Source: Peronospora farinosa
Lineage: Eukaryota; Oomycota; Peronosporomycetes; Peronosporales; Peronosporaceae
Assembly (NCBI GenBank): GCA_947646735.1
Contig: CANTFK010000270.1
Location: 124,001 to 188,000, forward strand
DNA length: 64,000 nucleotides
Reading direction: 5' to 3'
The position numbers and the translations under genes were made by a program. Shown here one piece after another: positions 19,065 to 32,040 of this stretch (positions within the stretch are counted from its first letter, which is position 1; every line of letters starts with the position of its first letter). A model generated the notes under the pieces. That model was not told the origin of the DNA. It saw nothing but the letters and a program-made list of their open reading frames with translations, and did no database searches.

Positions 19065-22000
19065 ATGGAAATAGTGCGTAAACGCCCACAGCGTCAAAAA
19101 TCTGCTAAAAAGTCGGAGGAATCAAGAGACACGGATGTCACGACGAGTGGCAATGAAGATGCGAAGAAATTCGCAGTTCAAGTGGCAATGACGGAGCAGG
19201 ATTTTATTCAAGAGCCACTGGCAACAAACGAGACAGTTTGTCGTAATGAGGAGGACTTGATGACTTTAACACAAGACGGAGAAATGCCAAGGGAACTGGA
19301 ACTACTTGAAGCTGAAGGATCAGGCTCTCAACCTCATAAAGATCATGAAGCAGAGAGCCAAGAGTTTATACAGCAGGTTCAGGACAACGCTACCGATACT
19401 TTAGAGATCCAGGACAAGATCAATGCCTTTTCACCATTGATTTCGGTGAAGAATGGAGCCATTTCTGTTCCTACAGCCCCACTTTTTGAAGATGCAGAGC
19501 TTTCAAAGGACCCTTCAACACAGTTGCTGCTAGAAACGAGTGCTTCATCTTTTCCAACTGCGTCGCTACCGACGCAATCGGCTATCCCACGTGTAGGCTA
19601 TGAGAATACAGTTTCACCGGGTACTGATGCATCTGCACCGTCAGCGCCACCGATAATTGAAGACGACGACGACGTGACGGATCATTCAAGCACGACTCCG
19701 TCGGCACCGTCGTTGTCACCTACAGCATCAAAGAAGATGCATCAAGTTGCTGCATTACCGCGGAACTCGGAGAAACTGAGCCCCGTGATGAGAAATTCAG
19801 TCAAAGGAGCAGCGACGAGTGTGTCAGTAGAAAGTGCTAGCAGGGCAGTACGACATTCGTTTGCTACATCGCATCAGGCGGAGGAGAAAGCTGGGATGCA
19901 TAGCATTTATCCGTCCATCCAGCAGGAAGTTGCGAGAGGAATGACATTAATCACAGAAGAAAAAGCTTGTGAAGCTCAAGCAACATACCAGCAGCTTCTA
20001 AAGAAAAAACATGTTCGTGTGAAGCTAGAGCCATTCATTAACTACGAAATGACCTTGATGCGAGCCGAGGCGTCACAAAAGCGTCAGGAAACGAAGATGC
20101 GTCACATTGAGACAAACAAAGGCGAGCTGTACGCGCGGTTGGAGCGATACTTGTTTTCAGAGTATATATTGCACAACGCTGCGTCGAGGTTGGACGAGTA
20201 CAAAAAGAAAATTGATGTGCTTATCAAGAAAGGTACGCGTGGACTTTGCTCTAGTATGTCAGCGTTGACGTAACTTATATGAATTTGTTTACTCGGAGCA
20301 GTGTGGACTTTGGAAAAGAAGCGAGTTTCTTTGGCAAAGCGCTGTGGCGACAACGTGGAAATTGAGCAGCAAATGGAGTTTCAAGCTGCAAAGTTGGAGA
20401 CGCTTCAGCTTGAGAAGTTAGAAGTTCATCTTGATAAGCTACGGCAGCTACGAACGGTGGAAGCGTCGATGCATACTTTTGATCGTGCGATTTCCTATTT
20501 TCAAGTGGAGCAGTACTTAAACAGTGTGCTGCAAGAGCCGAATCTAGTCATGTTTCTGAACAAAATGAGCTCGTCGTGTGGTGGTACTAGCGGCATTGAC
20601 GATTTGGGTCTTGTCCCAGAAAGCGCAAACTTTTACGCAGCTTTGCCTCAGGGCTCGTCCCTTGTATCGACAGTGGATCACTTGAGGTACTGTTTAGATG
20701 TGCTCATTTTCTTTGAAAAGAAGGTGACTTTGGGGGAGGAAGGAGTGTTTGGACGTGTGCCGCATTCGTTTTACCGGGGCGAGCTTATTTGGTATAGTAA
20801 TCATGCCAAGATGCACTACAGCGCTGGGGGTGGCGCCGGAATGGAGCGTAAAATTAAGTGCTATGCTTGTAGCAGCTTGAACGCACCCATGAAATCCAAT
20901 GAATGGTGCAAATTGTGTGAAAGCTGCGAGGTGGTACTGTATCTCCCACCATCATCTGTATCGACGAAGACGAACGAGTGGTTTGCAAGTATGCTGCGGT
21001 TCCGCAAGTCGTTACAGAAATGGATTTCGGCGTGCTTGCAGAGTCTCCTGCGTACGAAGTCGCTCCAGAATATGCCGTATCTTCTGATGCATGTGATGTA
21101 CTTGCCTCGGATTTCGACCGATGAACGGTCGTGGTTTTTAGAATTCCTGCAGTTTCCGCGAGCAATGGTATGTACAGATGGCTCGTTAAGGAACGCGTGG
21201 AGTGAAGATTTAGTGGACCACTATATCGCCATGTTGCATTTAGTGTTTCATCCCGAGAAATTGCGGCGCATGTCGGTCATCGTATCCAGCGGATCTACTA
21301 ATGGTACGAAAATTGCTAAAAGCGCCAACGTGGGTGTAGCGGATACCAAAGGAGTCGTACCTTCGGAATGGGTCCTGTTGGAGAATCCAGAAATGCTGGA
21401 TCGATATTTCCTGTCGGACGAAGATTTTGTTGCTGTCTTAAACCAATTTCCGAACACGTTTGCATTTGAGCAGTTGTTTTGTTGCACCGCAAACGTGAAA
21501 AAGTGTTTTAGCCGAGCTCTGACGCTGGTTTTGGAATTTACTCACAGTTTGCGAGCATTTCAAGAGTTTGAAAAGTTGCCGGCGCGAATTGCGCAGCTTC
21601 TTGGACAATTACTTTCAGACGCGGCGGAGCTTCCCGGATCAGGCCGGCCTAATGGTTTTCGGGTAAAAGATACCGTGTGTTATCCGACACTCCTGGACCA
21701 GTTGTTCCTTACCAGTTTGCACGGTTTGATGGCAGCTGATTGTAATCGTGTGGCATGGAAGAGTTTGTGTTTGTACCCTTTTGGCTCCTTGTCTGAACTG
21801 GCGAAATGGGATGTGCTGGCTCTACTTTTGTTTAATCTACAAAGTCTACCAGCAGAGGCGAAAACGAGATCTGGGTGGATGCAGTTTATTGGTAAATTCA
21901 ATTCCCAGGGCGCAAATGCAGGGGCACTGGCCCGCCAACACCTTTATAACCTGATCGAAACGGATATCGAGAGCTCGATGTATCTCCTGAACGCGGTGGC

Positions 22001-25000
22001 AAGTCTTGCTGCATCGTGTCAGTCAGGTCCTCTTGTCGACGGAGATCGATTTGGCGAGCGGCATGATTTGGTGTCTGTCGCAGTACACGAGTTGTTTATT
22101 GCAGGGTACACCGTTGAAAGATGCCAGCAGGCCTTAGGCAAAAACGGTGAGCGAGCAGCAGGTCCCTTAAGCACGATTTGTTTGGCACATCCGTGCGTGC
22201 TATCGCTTCTCATTACGCTGCTTTCTAAGTATCACCAGTGTGCAGAGACATGGATTCATGTGTTCGAGATGTTTCCAATCAATCGCTGGATGCCAACTGC
22301 GCAGGATTTGCTAAACTTGCAAGAATGGCTGCTACTTGAAGATACATCATCATCACGTTGTGCGCTGGCGCGTTTTCTTCTTGATCACATCAATTGGGAG
22401 TATGACGTCAAATCGAAACGATTGTTTACGGACGCAATGCTACACCGCCAAGTAGCTCTCATGGTTGCCGAAGCGCTAGTGTTATACAAAACGCGAAAAG
22501 AGTGTGCAAGCGACCCTGAATCAGCTATTGTACTGTCTGGAGGAGGGTCCCCACAGAAGCTTAAGGTCACTTCAATCGCCAAATCGATTCGTCGCGCTTT
22601 ATGGCTAGGTGTGACGGTAGATTTTGAGAAGTGGTGCTGGAAACTTATGCTCAAACTGAGATTTTATTCTCCGAAGACGCAGGAGCCATTGCTTGCACTT
22701 ATCGATCTTCGTCACGGTCGCTCTCGCGACGCTTTGACTTTGCGTAGGTGGTTTGCTGGAGCTTCTGTGTTACGGGCTGTGTCTTCTCGCAAAACTTTTC
22801 CGTTCTATACTTCATTTGAGGAGCAAGTTTCGCAGTATGGACTCGCTGACAACAATAGACGTAGTGCACTGGAAACAGAGATCGGCGGAAGCACTGGTGC
22901 TCCCATTCAACAGGAAAGTCGAAAGCTTTTGACACCTCAAATTCACAAAGAAATCGCCGGAGCAGATATTGAGTCGACAATTGCTGTTACAGCAGCTCCA
23001 CGAACGGAGCCTATTGTGGCTTATGTAATATGCCAGATGACGACATTTGTGTTCAGCGACCGTCTCGATCGCTGGGAGCCGTTGTTAGTGTTGCTAAAAA
23101 GCGAATATTTTCCGGCAGCTATCAAAGTACTCGAAAATGTATTCCCTATTATAGCTCGACTGCACAAGACTAAAAATTGTCCGTTAAAATCTGTATCAGC
23201 GACAGCGTCCCAGCTAGATTTCGGACACGGAGCTAAGACGTGCACTGGAAATAGCGAAAGTGACGGGATTGCAGAATTATCCTGTGACGAAGCTGAAACT
23301 GAAGGGCCTAAACTGAGTAATGGTGTGGTAATGGAATATGACAACGAGCTGGAGGTTTGTATGGCGGCGATGCAAGCTCTGTCTATCGACGAGTTGTTGT
23401 GCTTGTTGACCTCGCTGCACGAGTTCTCATATATCAATACCGACGAACTTCATCGCATGCAAGAAGTTCTTAATAAGGGTTGTATTGGTGGGTGGGAAAA
23501 CACAGCCAAGGAGCGGATTATGGCAAAACTTCGGTTTGTGCGTGAATGCAGTCGCTATTTGCACCCTGTTGTGCTACCCGCGCTCATAAATGAGTGTTTT
23601 CCCCAATCGAGCTCCATGTCAGTCACAACCTCAGCTTTATTTCATGGAGCAATGTCGTGGCTTTCTTCGGCTCTTGGGGGTGAGCGTAGCACAGGGGCAT
23701 TGTCACCGTCGGCATCATCATCGACCAGCGCCGCCCTATCCATCCGGAACTCTTCTTTGACTGCCACGACTGCTTCGCTCGCGATGATACCAAATAACAG
23801 CTATTCTGAGTCAACAAAATCGCTGTGCGCATTGATCCGACGGTCCTTTGAGTGTGCCGTAGACGATTTAATTCTTGCAAATTCAATGCGGTTCTGGATG
23901 AAGGCATTATTACACGTTCCGTTTTGGTACGAAAACGCTGCGTTTCGACATATCCTAGATGTCATGCTGCACTGCAGTATGGAAAGTTTCTGCGAGTCCT
24001 CTCTCAGAAAGGATTCATTGAGTGGAAGCGCGAGTACCGGTGCATCATCAAAAACACTGTTCGAATTGGTGGAGTTGATTGAGTCTGCATTTGACGCCTT
24101 TTGTCGACGTGTAGCACAGCAGGCAACAAAAGATGCAGGGCAACCAGAACAACAGTTTGTCGACAATGAGCCAGTTCTTGTTATGAGTTTTCTTCCAGCA
24201 GTCGCCGCTTCGGTAACATTTGCTTCAGTATTCGGTGGTTCATTCGACGTTGCGCAATACGTCAGCGGTTGTCCGCACTTGGCATTATGGAGTTTGCTTG
24301 TTGAGACGCGAAAGGAAGCTCCGCTGTTTCTGATGATGGGGCAGCTTATGATCAGATTTGAACCTAAAACGATGAAGAAGTTGGAAAAAATGAAGAAGAC
24401 AAAGGGTAAACTTGCTTCAGCTCTTGGTGCGATAGGAGACGGGAAAAGTATGGATAAGCAAACAGAGGAGATCATCTACGAAGCCCCGATTTCTGCGTCT
24501 CGTTTAGGCAACCCGTTGGCATTCGGTCATATTAGCCTTGATTCTCTATCGCAGTACAAGATATTTCGCTGGTGCAATTACTGCCTGGATCTGCCCGAGT
24601 CAGAGCCTACGCAAGTCATCTATTGGCAGGTATTTTTCGCATTGTACTTTGCAACTGCTGGTGGTTCTCGTGTCTTTGCGCACCATTTCCTGGACCGTAC
24701 AGGTTACCGCAACTCAAAGCATGTGCATTTACGAAGACATCTCCAGAATAAACTACGAAAACTAGTTAATTACTGCTCTAACCAGGCGCAGATTGTTTTA
24801 ACCGCTACGGGTGGTTCCAGTAGTCGCTCTTCAACTGGTGGGGGCTCCGCTTCGGACTTGAAGGAGCGGCGATATGCCCATCTAGTGGCGCTTTCCCAGC
24901 TGTACACTGCTATGAATGCTTGGCTTGAAGAAAAGGACCCAAACCAGTGGCTGAAAGAAGAGGAACTGTCGGGTTTACCACGCCACTACGAGGTAGACCG

Positions 25001-28000
25001 GCTAAAAGACGTCTTGCGTCTCAGTGACGCATTGCTAAACGCGCATTCAGACAAGATGAAATGGTCCGATTTGCCTTTGTGGATGGGTTGGTGTGGCTTT
25101 GAATATACTATGACGCGAACTACCTCGAAGTTGACGGCTGGCAAAAGTGAAGACGGCAGTACTAGTAGTTTGTTGGCATCTCCCCTTCCACCAACCGCTC
25201 CAGTCGGCGAAGAAGATGATTTCTCTTTTGTGGAAGAAGCATCGGTGCTCGCACGTCGACATAGCAGCTTTGGAGGAGTTGCAGGACTGAATAGCCTCAG
25301 CATCAAACCTTTGCCTTTAGTAATGGGGTCTTTCAGCCTAACGTCATTGCCAACAGTATCGGTTATGATATCACCTGATCGGTGTGCCATCACACCCACT
25401 ATTCCATTAAACAAGGCAGGCTTAAAAATGCTGGCTATGAAATGCTCGGAGAAATTGTCTGTTCTTGTGGCACTCGACTCTGAAATGGTGGACAATGTAT
25501 CTCAACTCTACCTTAGTAAGACAAGAACTGTGACACAGAGTCTGTCGTGTCCAGAAGGCACAAACTGTCGCGGTCCTGCGGCCTTTCGATTTGAGTTCTT
25601 GGAATGGATAATGAACTCACGCGCAGACGATGCTATTCAATCGATTCGTGCACAGGGTGAGCTATGCGATATGAGCTCCATGCTGATGACAAATGTGATA
25701 CCATCGATAAGCGAACATGGCGACCAAATGCACGATGAAAGCGGTATGGCAATCGTCACGGCAACATCTACTTCAGCTGAACAATTCCTGCAGCTCGATG
25801 AAGATGGATTGATGTTATCTTTCCAAATATTACTTATCGACCAGGTTGTGCAAACGCTCATCAGGGAACACGAACGCTTGAAACAAAAACTAGAAAACGA
25901 CGCCCCGGTGAGTTCGACAGCAACTGACGACGTTGTAAGTACCACCAAAGAGAAGAACGTTGACGCGGCGGATGATATTGCGGAGAATGAGTTGCTTTTG
26001 CCTATCCAAAGGACAGATCAAGAGGCGGAACGGTTGCATGAAAAAGGTCTTGAGTGGTTTCGTCTTCTCACTGAGCTCGACACGAAGCTGTCCCGAATGG
26101 TGCCACCGTTGAGCGAAGCACTATGGCGAGCAATTAAGCAGCTGGGATTAAACTTTGTTTGCGTTGACGAACGCGAGACTTGCACTCTGCTTCAACTCAT
26201 GCTGGATGACCCATCCCGCATCAACCTACTTAGCGAATGTTTCTTTCCGGCGGCTGCGCCATCGTTTTTTGTGGAAATGTTTGCAAAACTGATGAGTGCA
26301 AGCAGTTCTTCTAAGCTCTCGAGCAACGAGAAGCTTATTGTGTTGCGCCGCTTTGACTTTCGTGCGTGGTTGAAGACTCCACAGACGCCCACCAAATTCG
26401 ATCGCGACACCGTTTTGTGCATGGTTCTGGGTGATATTAGCCACCAGTTTCCTGCAGATCGTAGTTTGATGAAAACTACCCGAAAAGCTACGAACACCAG
26501 CGCGTGTAACCCCTTGGACAACGTGCTGCGTGTGTACGCGAATGTGCTCCAGCTAATATGTTCTGCTCACTTGGAAGACCATGTTGAAAAAATTGTGCAT
26601 GCTTTAGTTGGCATCCACAATGACTACCGATTCCAAAATTCAAGTGGATACAATAGTGTCACGACTTCAACTGTCAGCGGTGGCGACGATTCTAGCATCT
26701 CTGAGGCACCGGCTTTACCATGTCCGGTAGATGTTTTGGTCTGGGAGTCTTTGGTTAGTATTCCATGGGCTTCCTGGAAAGAGCTCCCGCTTACGCAAAT
26801 CGAGACTTGCGTCAGGTTTCTCAGCCAGCACATGACATCGCTGCGATGGCAAGGTGGACTGTCTGGCAGCAATGCCTTAAACACTGGAAGTAATAGTGAA
26901 GCACTTTGCGGCAAAGAGTTACAGAGTGCGTCACTTTGTTTATCGACAAAGTTCCCTGTTGTGTACTGGCAGCGCCTTGGTGTTCTAAAGAGCTTTCTTG
27001 ATCTGTTCACGCTATGCTGTCGTGTGGCCCCAGAAGAACAGCAGTGGGAACTAATTACAGCGTTTTTCGAGCCCTTGCTTTCGACATTGTACCAGCCATC
27101 TACCAACACAGAAGGCTCGGCGATTAGTGCACCATGGTCGGACAAAGACACCATTTCTACGGGCACTACCATTTGTTCCTGCTTTGTGGCTACCTGCTCA
27201 GAGTACCTGAAGACTCCACCAGCAGTTAGACCAACACACGACACCTATCATTTGTCGCTGACACAAACAGCGAAGCTGTCACAAATTTGGTCTTTCTATC
27301 TTACGGTGCTTGTTCCGCATGCACCTACCCACATTTGCAAGCACTTTCATCAATTCATGACGCGACTGGCATGGGAGCACTGGTGTTTGACCTTGCAGAT
27401 TGTGCAGCAGATGCGTGAACTTATTCAGACGGAAAAACAGCAACTCACAGGAGCGGCAATTGCGTCTAGTGACCAAATGGTTCCGCCGCTACACTCTACA
27501 ATGTCGCCATATCCATTTGTATCATGGCTAGTGCGTGACATATTATGCCGCACAACTTGGAAATCAACAAATGCCTGGCTAGAAGCACAAAGCGAGGCTG
27601 TGTGCTCGTCATTTCTACTTGAATTTGCAAAGCTGTGCTTGGAGCTGGTGCTTGACCTACCACATTTTCATACTCAGTCTGGTAACGCAGTGTCAAGCAA
27701 TGCTCTTCCGCCTTACTTTGTCAACTTTATTAAACAGCAATCAGCCTTTTGGACGAAGTGGAAGATGGTAGTGAGAGATCTGGAGACGCTGCAACAGTTC
27801 GCGCTAGATGCTTTAATGGAGCCGCTTGGAAGCCGAGCGACCATGAGATCTATGAGAAGTATTGTTTCAGTTGGATCATTTCCGACGACGCCAAGCACAG
27901 CGATAATGCAGGACGCATTCATTAGACTGCATTTGGCTCTTCGACTGTTCAGTCAGATTACTACACTGCACCACGACAAACTTTCCAGTCGGGAAAGTTT

Positions 28001-29447
28001 GCATCGAGTCGACCTCTTTCTTAGATTGATCTTTGGTGTATTTGAAGTAAACGATCGTGGTTCCCTGGACGGCAACCGTTACAACTCCGAGCATGCGGCA
28101 TGGCTGATGGTCCTCTACGGGTCAAGTTGCACAGCGCTGTACGAAAAACTCGATGAAATTGTACACCTCTATAAAGCAAAAGCTGGAAACGATATTGGCG
28201 CTGAAGTTTCAGGTAGCTTAGATGAGATCGATGAGGGTATCTCAGAAGAATGTTTGACGGCCACGATATCGGGAATACTGCGGTTTTGCAACCTGTCGCT
28301 GGTGGAAGTGTTTTTCAATCAAATGCGTAGCAGTCCAAAGCCGGGCAGTGGAAGCTCTGCGCCATCTTCATCAGGGCTCAACTGGAACAAGTACGGCAAC
28401 GTGATGTTTGTGGAAATTGACGCTCTTGTACGCAACTTTGCGTCCCATCAAAAAGCATTGCAACAGCAAAGTTACCGAGGGCATCAACCTTCGGACCGTA
28501 GTTCTGTCAAGGAAGAGCATGCAAGCGACACGAGTATTTCTGCAGTCCAGTCTCCTGCGGAAGCGATTGGGACACCTCTAGGAAAAGTTCTGTGGAGTTT
28601 TCTAGCTTTTCGTGGTGGAGAGCTGGCGTGCTTGGCTGCATGTGGGCGCGCTGTGGCCTCTGTTCACGTAATGAGCCAAGTAGCGGAGAAAAGCATTGAG
28701 AAATGGATCATTGAGGAGTGTCGAGGGATGTGGGATGTATTGGCTTTGCGGTTGCACGTGCCTGAATTGAGTTGTGACGAATTTGAGGCAGCTTGCCTGG
28801 AGCAAGGAAAACTACTCACTCTTCAGGTTCTTTTCCTACAGCAGCTACGTCGCGCCCCAGTGCTGACGGAATCGTTGAGTTTGGCGTTGGTGACCAAGTT
28901 GATGGGATGGATTGAACGTGCTCGAGTTGAAAATAGTGTTCTGGCACAAATGAAGCTGTTATTTCTGGCTGCGGAGGTGACAAACTTTGTATGCAAGCCA
29001 TTGGCTGAGGTGCTCCCTTCAACGCTGAAAAAGCAAATGCTGCGACAACTGTCCGATCTACTATTGAAACTGGGTCATGCACGTCGCAACCATGGCATAA
29101 TGAAAGCGATTGGTCTTGGTGGGTCTTTACAGTATGGTGTTGAATTTCACGTGTCCTGCATGGTGGCGGGTATATTCCTACGGCTGCAGACACGCAATGG
29201 CGCGCCGTTGCGAGTAGACGATCGTATTCGCTTCAAGATGACCAGTACCACGGAAAAACACCTGCGTTCTTTAGAAACATTGTTGCAGAGTAAAGACGCC
29301 TTTCAGCTCGGTAGACGTGCTGATGCATTCGTGGACTTTTCACGAGATTCTCGTCGAAGTCTTGCAGACCAAGACGAGTTGTTTGTGATGCTATTCTCGA
29401 GCATGTATCCAGCTCATGGGTGGCTACTTGCTAAGTGTCTATCCTAA
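19065..29447 (+). CDS. EPG5: EPG5 (ectopic P-granules autophagy protein 5) homologue
   Basis: EPG5 is a large cytosolic Rab7 effector that tethers autophagosomes to late endosomes and lysosomes. Two exons (19065-20232 and 20302-29447) are joined over a 69-bp GT-AG intron. They give 3437 aa, longer than the animal protein of about 2580 aa. Evidence includes the basic N-terminus RKRPQRQKSAKK, a coiled region across the exon junction ending FQVEQYLNSVL, the segment HRQVALMVAEAL, a C-terminal block VPELSCDEFEAACLEQGKLL, then AIGLGGS and MLFSSMYPAHGWL. These align in order with animal EPG5. An insertion near residue 570 has four Cys residues in CxxC pairs (CYACSS, CKLCESC), suggesting an added zinc-binding site. 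Ser/Thr-rich loops are inserted elsewhere. The start ATG has a GCC context upstream. Confidence 0.88.
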
Positions 29448-30755
29448 TTAAATGGAATAGAAGGCGCAACGTCACAATTATGAAAGAGATGGCAACTAGT
29501 TGATGTCAATTTGTTCACATTAGCTGGACAAGTACAGCTTCGATTCTCCATATAGATACATACCGTAAGTTGGTCCACTTATATACGCTCAGATACTTAA
29601 CTGGTATTTATGTACTGAAATAGGGTAATTTGCGACAGCGGTAATTTTTAACTCATGACACAATCTCGTTTGGGCATTTTTTATAATCTTTTGCGTCCAA
29701 AATAAGGTTAATATAGTAGAAGGCGATGGACGAAAAAGTCTATCACTTACCGGAGGTTATAATATATCGAAGGATAATTTAGTCAGTACATATTTTGCTA
29801 AATGATGAAATGCCACAAAAATAGTGATACAATCACAATGGTAGCATTAAATAAACACCGCACTATGCTTGTTCTATTTTGTCACCGATGTGACCTACAT
29901 TAGGACCTTTTTGCGAACTCACAGCATTAGCATGGAACATGTGCCTTGAGTTGAAGTCCATTCTATACCGCTTTACGATTGGTTAAGAAATAGCAACTTC
30001 AACTTTAATGAGTTTGACCCGTTTTCCGTCCATTAACCCATAGGCTTGCGGTAGAAAACAGCGCTCCAATCTCGGACAGAACTAGAAGAAGAAAGAGGCT
30101 CATTTATTTCCTCTGATTATCTTGCTCTTCATTCAATTGAAGATATACATGATTATGCTCGTCATGAAGGCAATGGCACAACCATTGCATATTGTACCAT
30201 CACTAGTAAGCAACAAACAGTCAAGAAGATAAAAACATTTCAATTCAGTAGTTCCTCTGTCCTCAAGCCAATCTTTAGTCTACACACACATTCTACATCA
30301 CCCTCTCCTCCTGATCTGATTGATCTCCGTATGATTTGTGGGGTTTGGTGGAGGCAGTAGATTAAGCCAATCGGCATAGCATCGAGGTGTCGCAGAAGAC
30401 AAAACCAGGTAGGTACATTCCCCTCACCAGCAAAGACAATAGCTCTTTGTACGTTTGAATGGCGGACGTGGGTTTGTCCACCTTGGCTGACTCTCTCCTT
30501 GAAGCCTCGCTTCACTGTTGAACACGTAGGAACCACCAACTTCAATTCAGACACCACCACCAATTGAACCCACCATTCCTTATCTCAGTCTCACTTCACA
30601 GCTTTTAAATTGTAACTCCTTCACGAGAAGAAAAAAACTGTAACCCGTCATCGTTGAAGCCAAAGCGACACAAGCTTCAACGTCCATTTGTCTTATAATA
30701 ACTTCCCTTTGTTCTTGAAGGGACTTTAACCCAAAGCACAATTTCATTCGAGACA
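29448..30755. other. intergenic region
   Basis: This is about 1.3 kb between EPG5 and the next plus-strand gene. It is AT-rich and no coding frame is supported. A minus-strand frame of 107 codons at 30240-30563 has no recognisable features. The pyrimidine-rich tract with scattered CATTCC-like words just before 30756 is probably promoter and 5' leader. Confidence 0.45.
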
Positions 30756-31805
30756 ATGATGTCTATAGTAAGTAGTAGTCAAAATATTGGCACTACGGCT
30801 GGTAGTAGCAAGACGACAAACCAAAGCAGTTCAAACTCAAGTGGCAGCATGAGCACGGGAGCATCCGTCGCACATGCGATCGTGAGCTTAGCACATACTG
30901 GAAACAAGAACTTGCAGGACCGTGTCCATCATTCATGCAAGACGTTAACTCTCCAACCACAGGAAGCTATAAGTCAATTGAGGAATCATCAGCCAAGTAG
31001 CAATGCAGCCAATCATGCTGCTGCGGTGCTCACTTCAGTATCTCGCGTCGGAAAGCTTCCTGCAGCAGCGAAACCCGTCAAGAAACGATCAACGAAATCC
31101 AAATGCTCGCCAGGATTGCGTAGTGGAAAGTGGACACCAGAGGAGGAAGCGTTTACGAATATGATCATCCACTACTTTAAACGTGGGCTACTGGACGTTG
31201 AGGATGGCACTTCACTGCGCTGGTATCTTGCCAAGCGCTTGAATTGCGAGGCCATGCGTGTGACCAAGAAGCTCAAGGGTAACAGCTCGATTGGTAAACA
31301 GGTATTTCGTGCCATAGAAAACAACCCCGCTAACCGCCAAGCCATCCGACGCGCTCGTGAAGAGTTGTCTATCGTCGAAGCTCGCTTCCTCGACTCGCTT
31401 AGCGCTGGAGGTGTTGGCCCAGGCTCGCAGCATGTTATAACTGCACCATTGCCATCTTCTCTCGCTGTGTCAGTCCTCGGTCGCAAGATTCTACCGAACA
31501 TGAAGTTTACTGGTGGATCGAACCAACCACCTTTGGCCCCTATGCCCCAACCAAAGTCGGAAGATGCAAGACTATTGATGCACTTCTTTTGTGAAGCGTA
31601 CGACACAAACTCTGACGAGGAGCCGGAAGCTGAGAAGAAAGCCGAGCCAGGTAGTCTCAGCGTAGATCTAAGCGGAAAACTTGGCAAGAAACGGCCGCTG
31701 TCAAGCGCAACTAACGCCAACGCGGCCAAGACACTGGACAAACACGATTCCACTTCTCCTAAGGTAAAACGACAGGCGATCAAGATTCAGGACATGACGG
31801 AATGA
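30756..31805 (+). CDS. nuclear-type protein with stramenopile GKWTPEEE domain
   Basis: This intronless 349-aa protein starts with a Ser/Thr/Gly-rich low-complexity N-terminus. A basic patch follows (KPVKKRSTKSK, about residues 107-118). The core block from about 123 to 190 reads GKWTPEEEAFTNMIIHYFKR, then LRWYLAKRLNCEAMRVTKKL and IGKQVFRA. Blocks of the form GKWT-EEE-A...L-C-MR(I/V)(S/T)KK...IGKQ are expanded in diatoms and oomycetes. The opening resembles a Myb/SANT helix, so DNA binding is plausible but unproven. The C-terminal half has acidic (NSDEEPEAEKK) and basic (KRPLSSATN, KVKRQAIK) stretches that look like nuclear-localisation signals. The exact function is unknown. It converges on the Beclin gene, 235 bp away. 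Confidence 0.7.
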   Translation: MMSIVSSSQNIGTTAGSSKTTNQSSSNSSGSMSTGASVAHAIVSLAHTGNKNLQDRVHHSCKTLTLQPQEAISQLRNHQPSSNAANHAAAVLTSVSRVGKLPAAAKPVKKRSTKSKCSPGLRSGKWTPEEEAFTNMIIHYFKRGLLDVEDGTSLRWYLAKRLNCEAMRVTKKLKGNSSIGKQVFRAIENNPANRQAIRRAREELSIVEARFLDSLSAGGVGPGSQHVITAPLPSSLAVSVLGRKILPNMKFTGGSNQPPLAPMPQPKSEDARLLMHFFCEAYDTNSDEEPEAEKKAEPGSLSVDLSGKLGKKRPLSSATNANAAKTLDKHDSTSPKVKRQAIKIQDMTE

Positions 31806-32040
31806 GCTGTGCATACCGCTCATGCGAGACTATTTAGACGATTACCTAAGGGTTTAGAGAGCGACGCCGAACTTCCACACATTTACAAGATAACTACTCG
31901 CAAGAGCGAAGAAAGAAGACAGCTTAGCGTGTCTAACCGCTCTGGTAGTTGTAGCGTGGCTGAAGACAAGGCAAGACAGGCAGACGTTAGACGATATTCT
32001 TTTGCCACATGTACATATTCATTTTGGTCTAAAATGCAAG

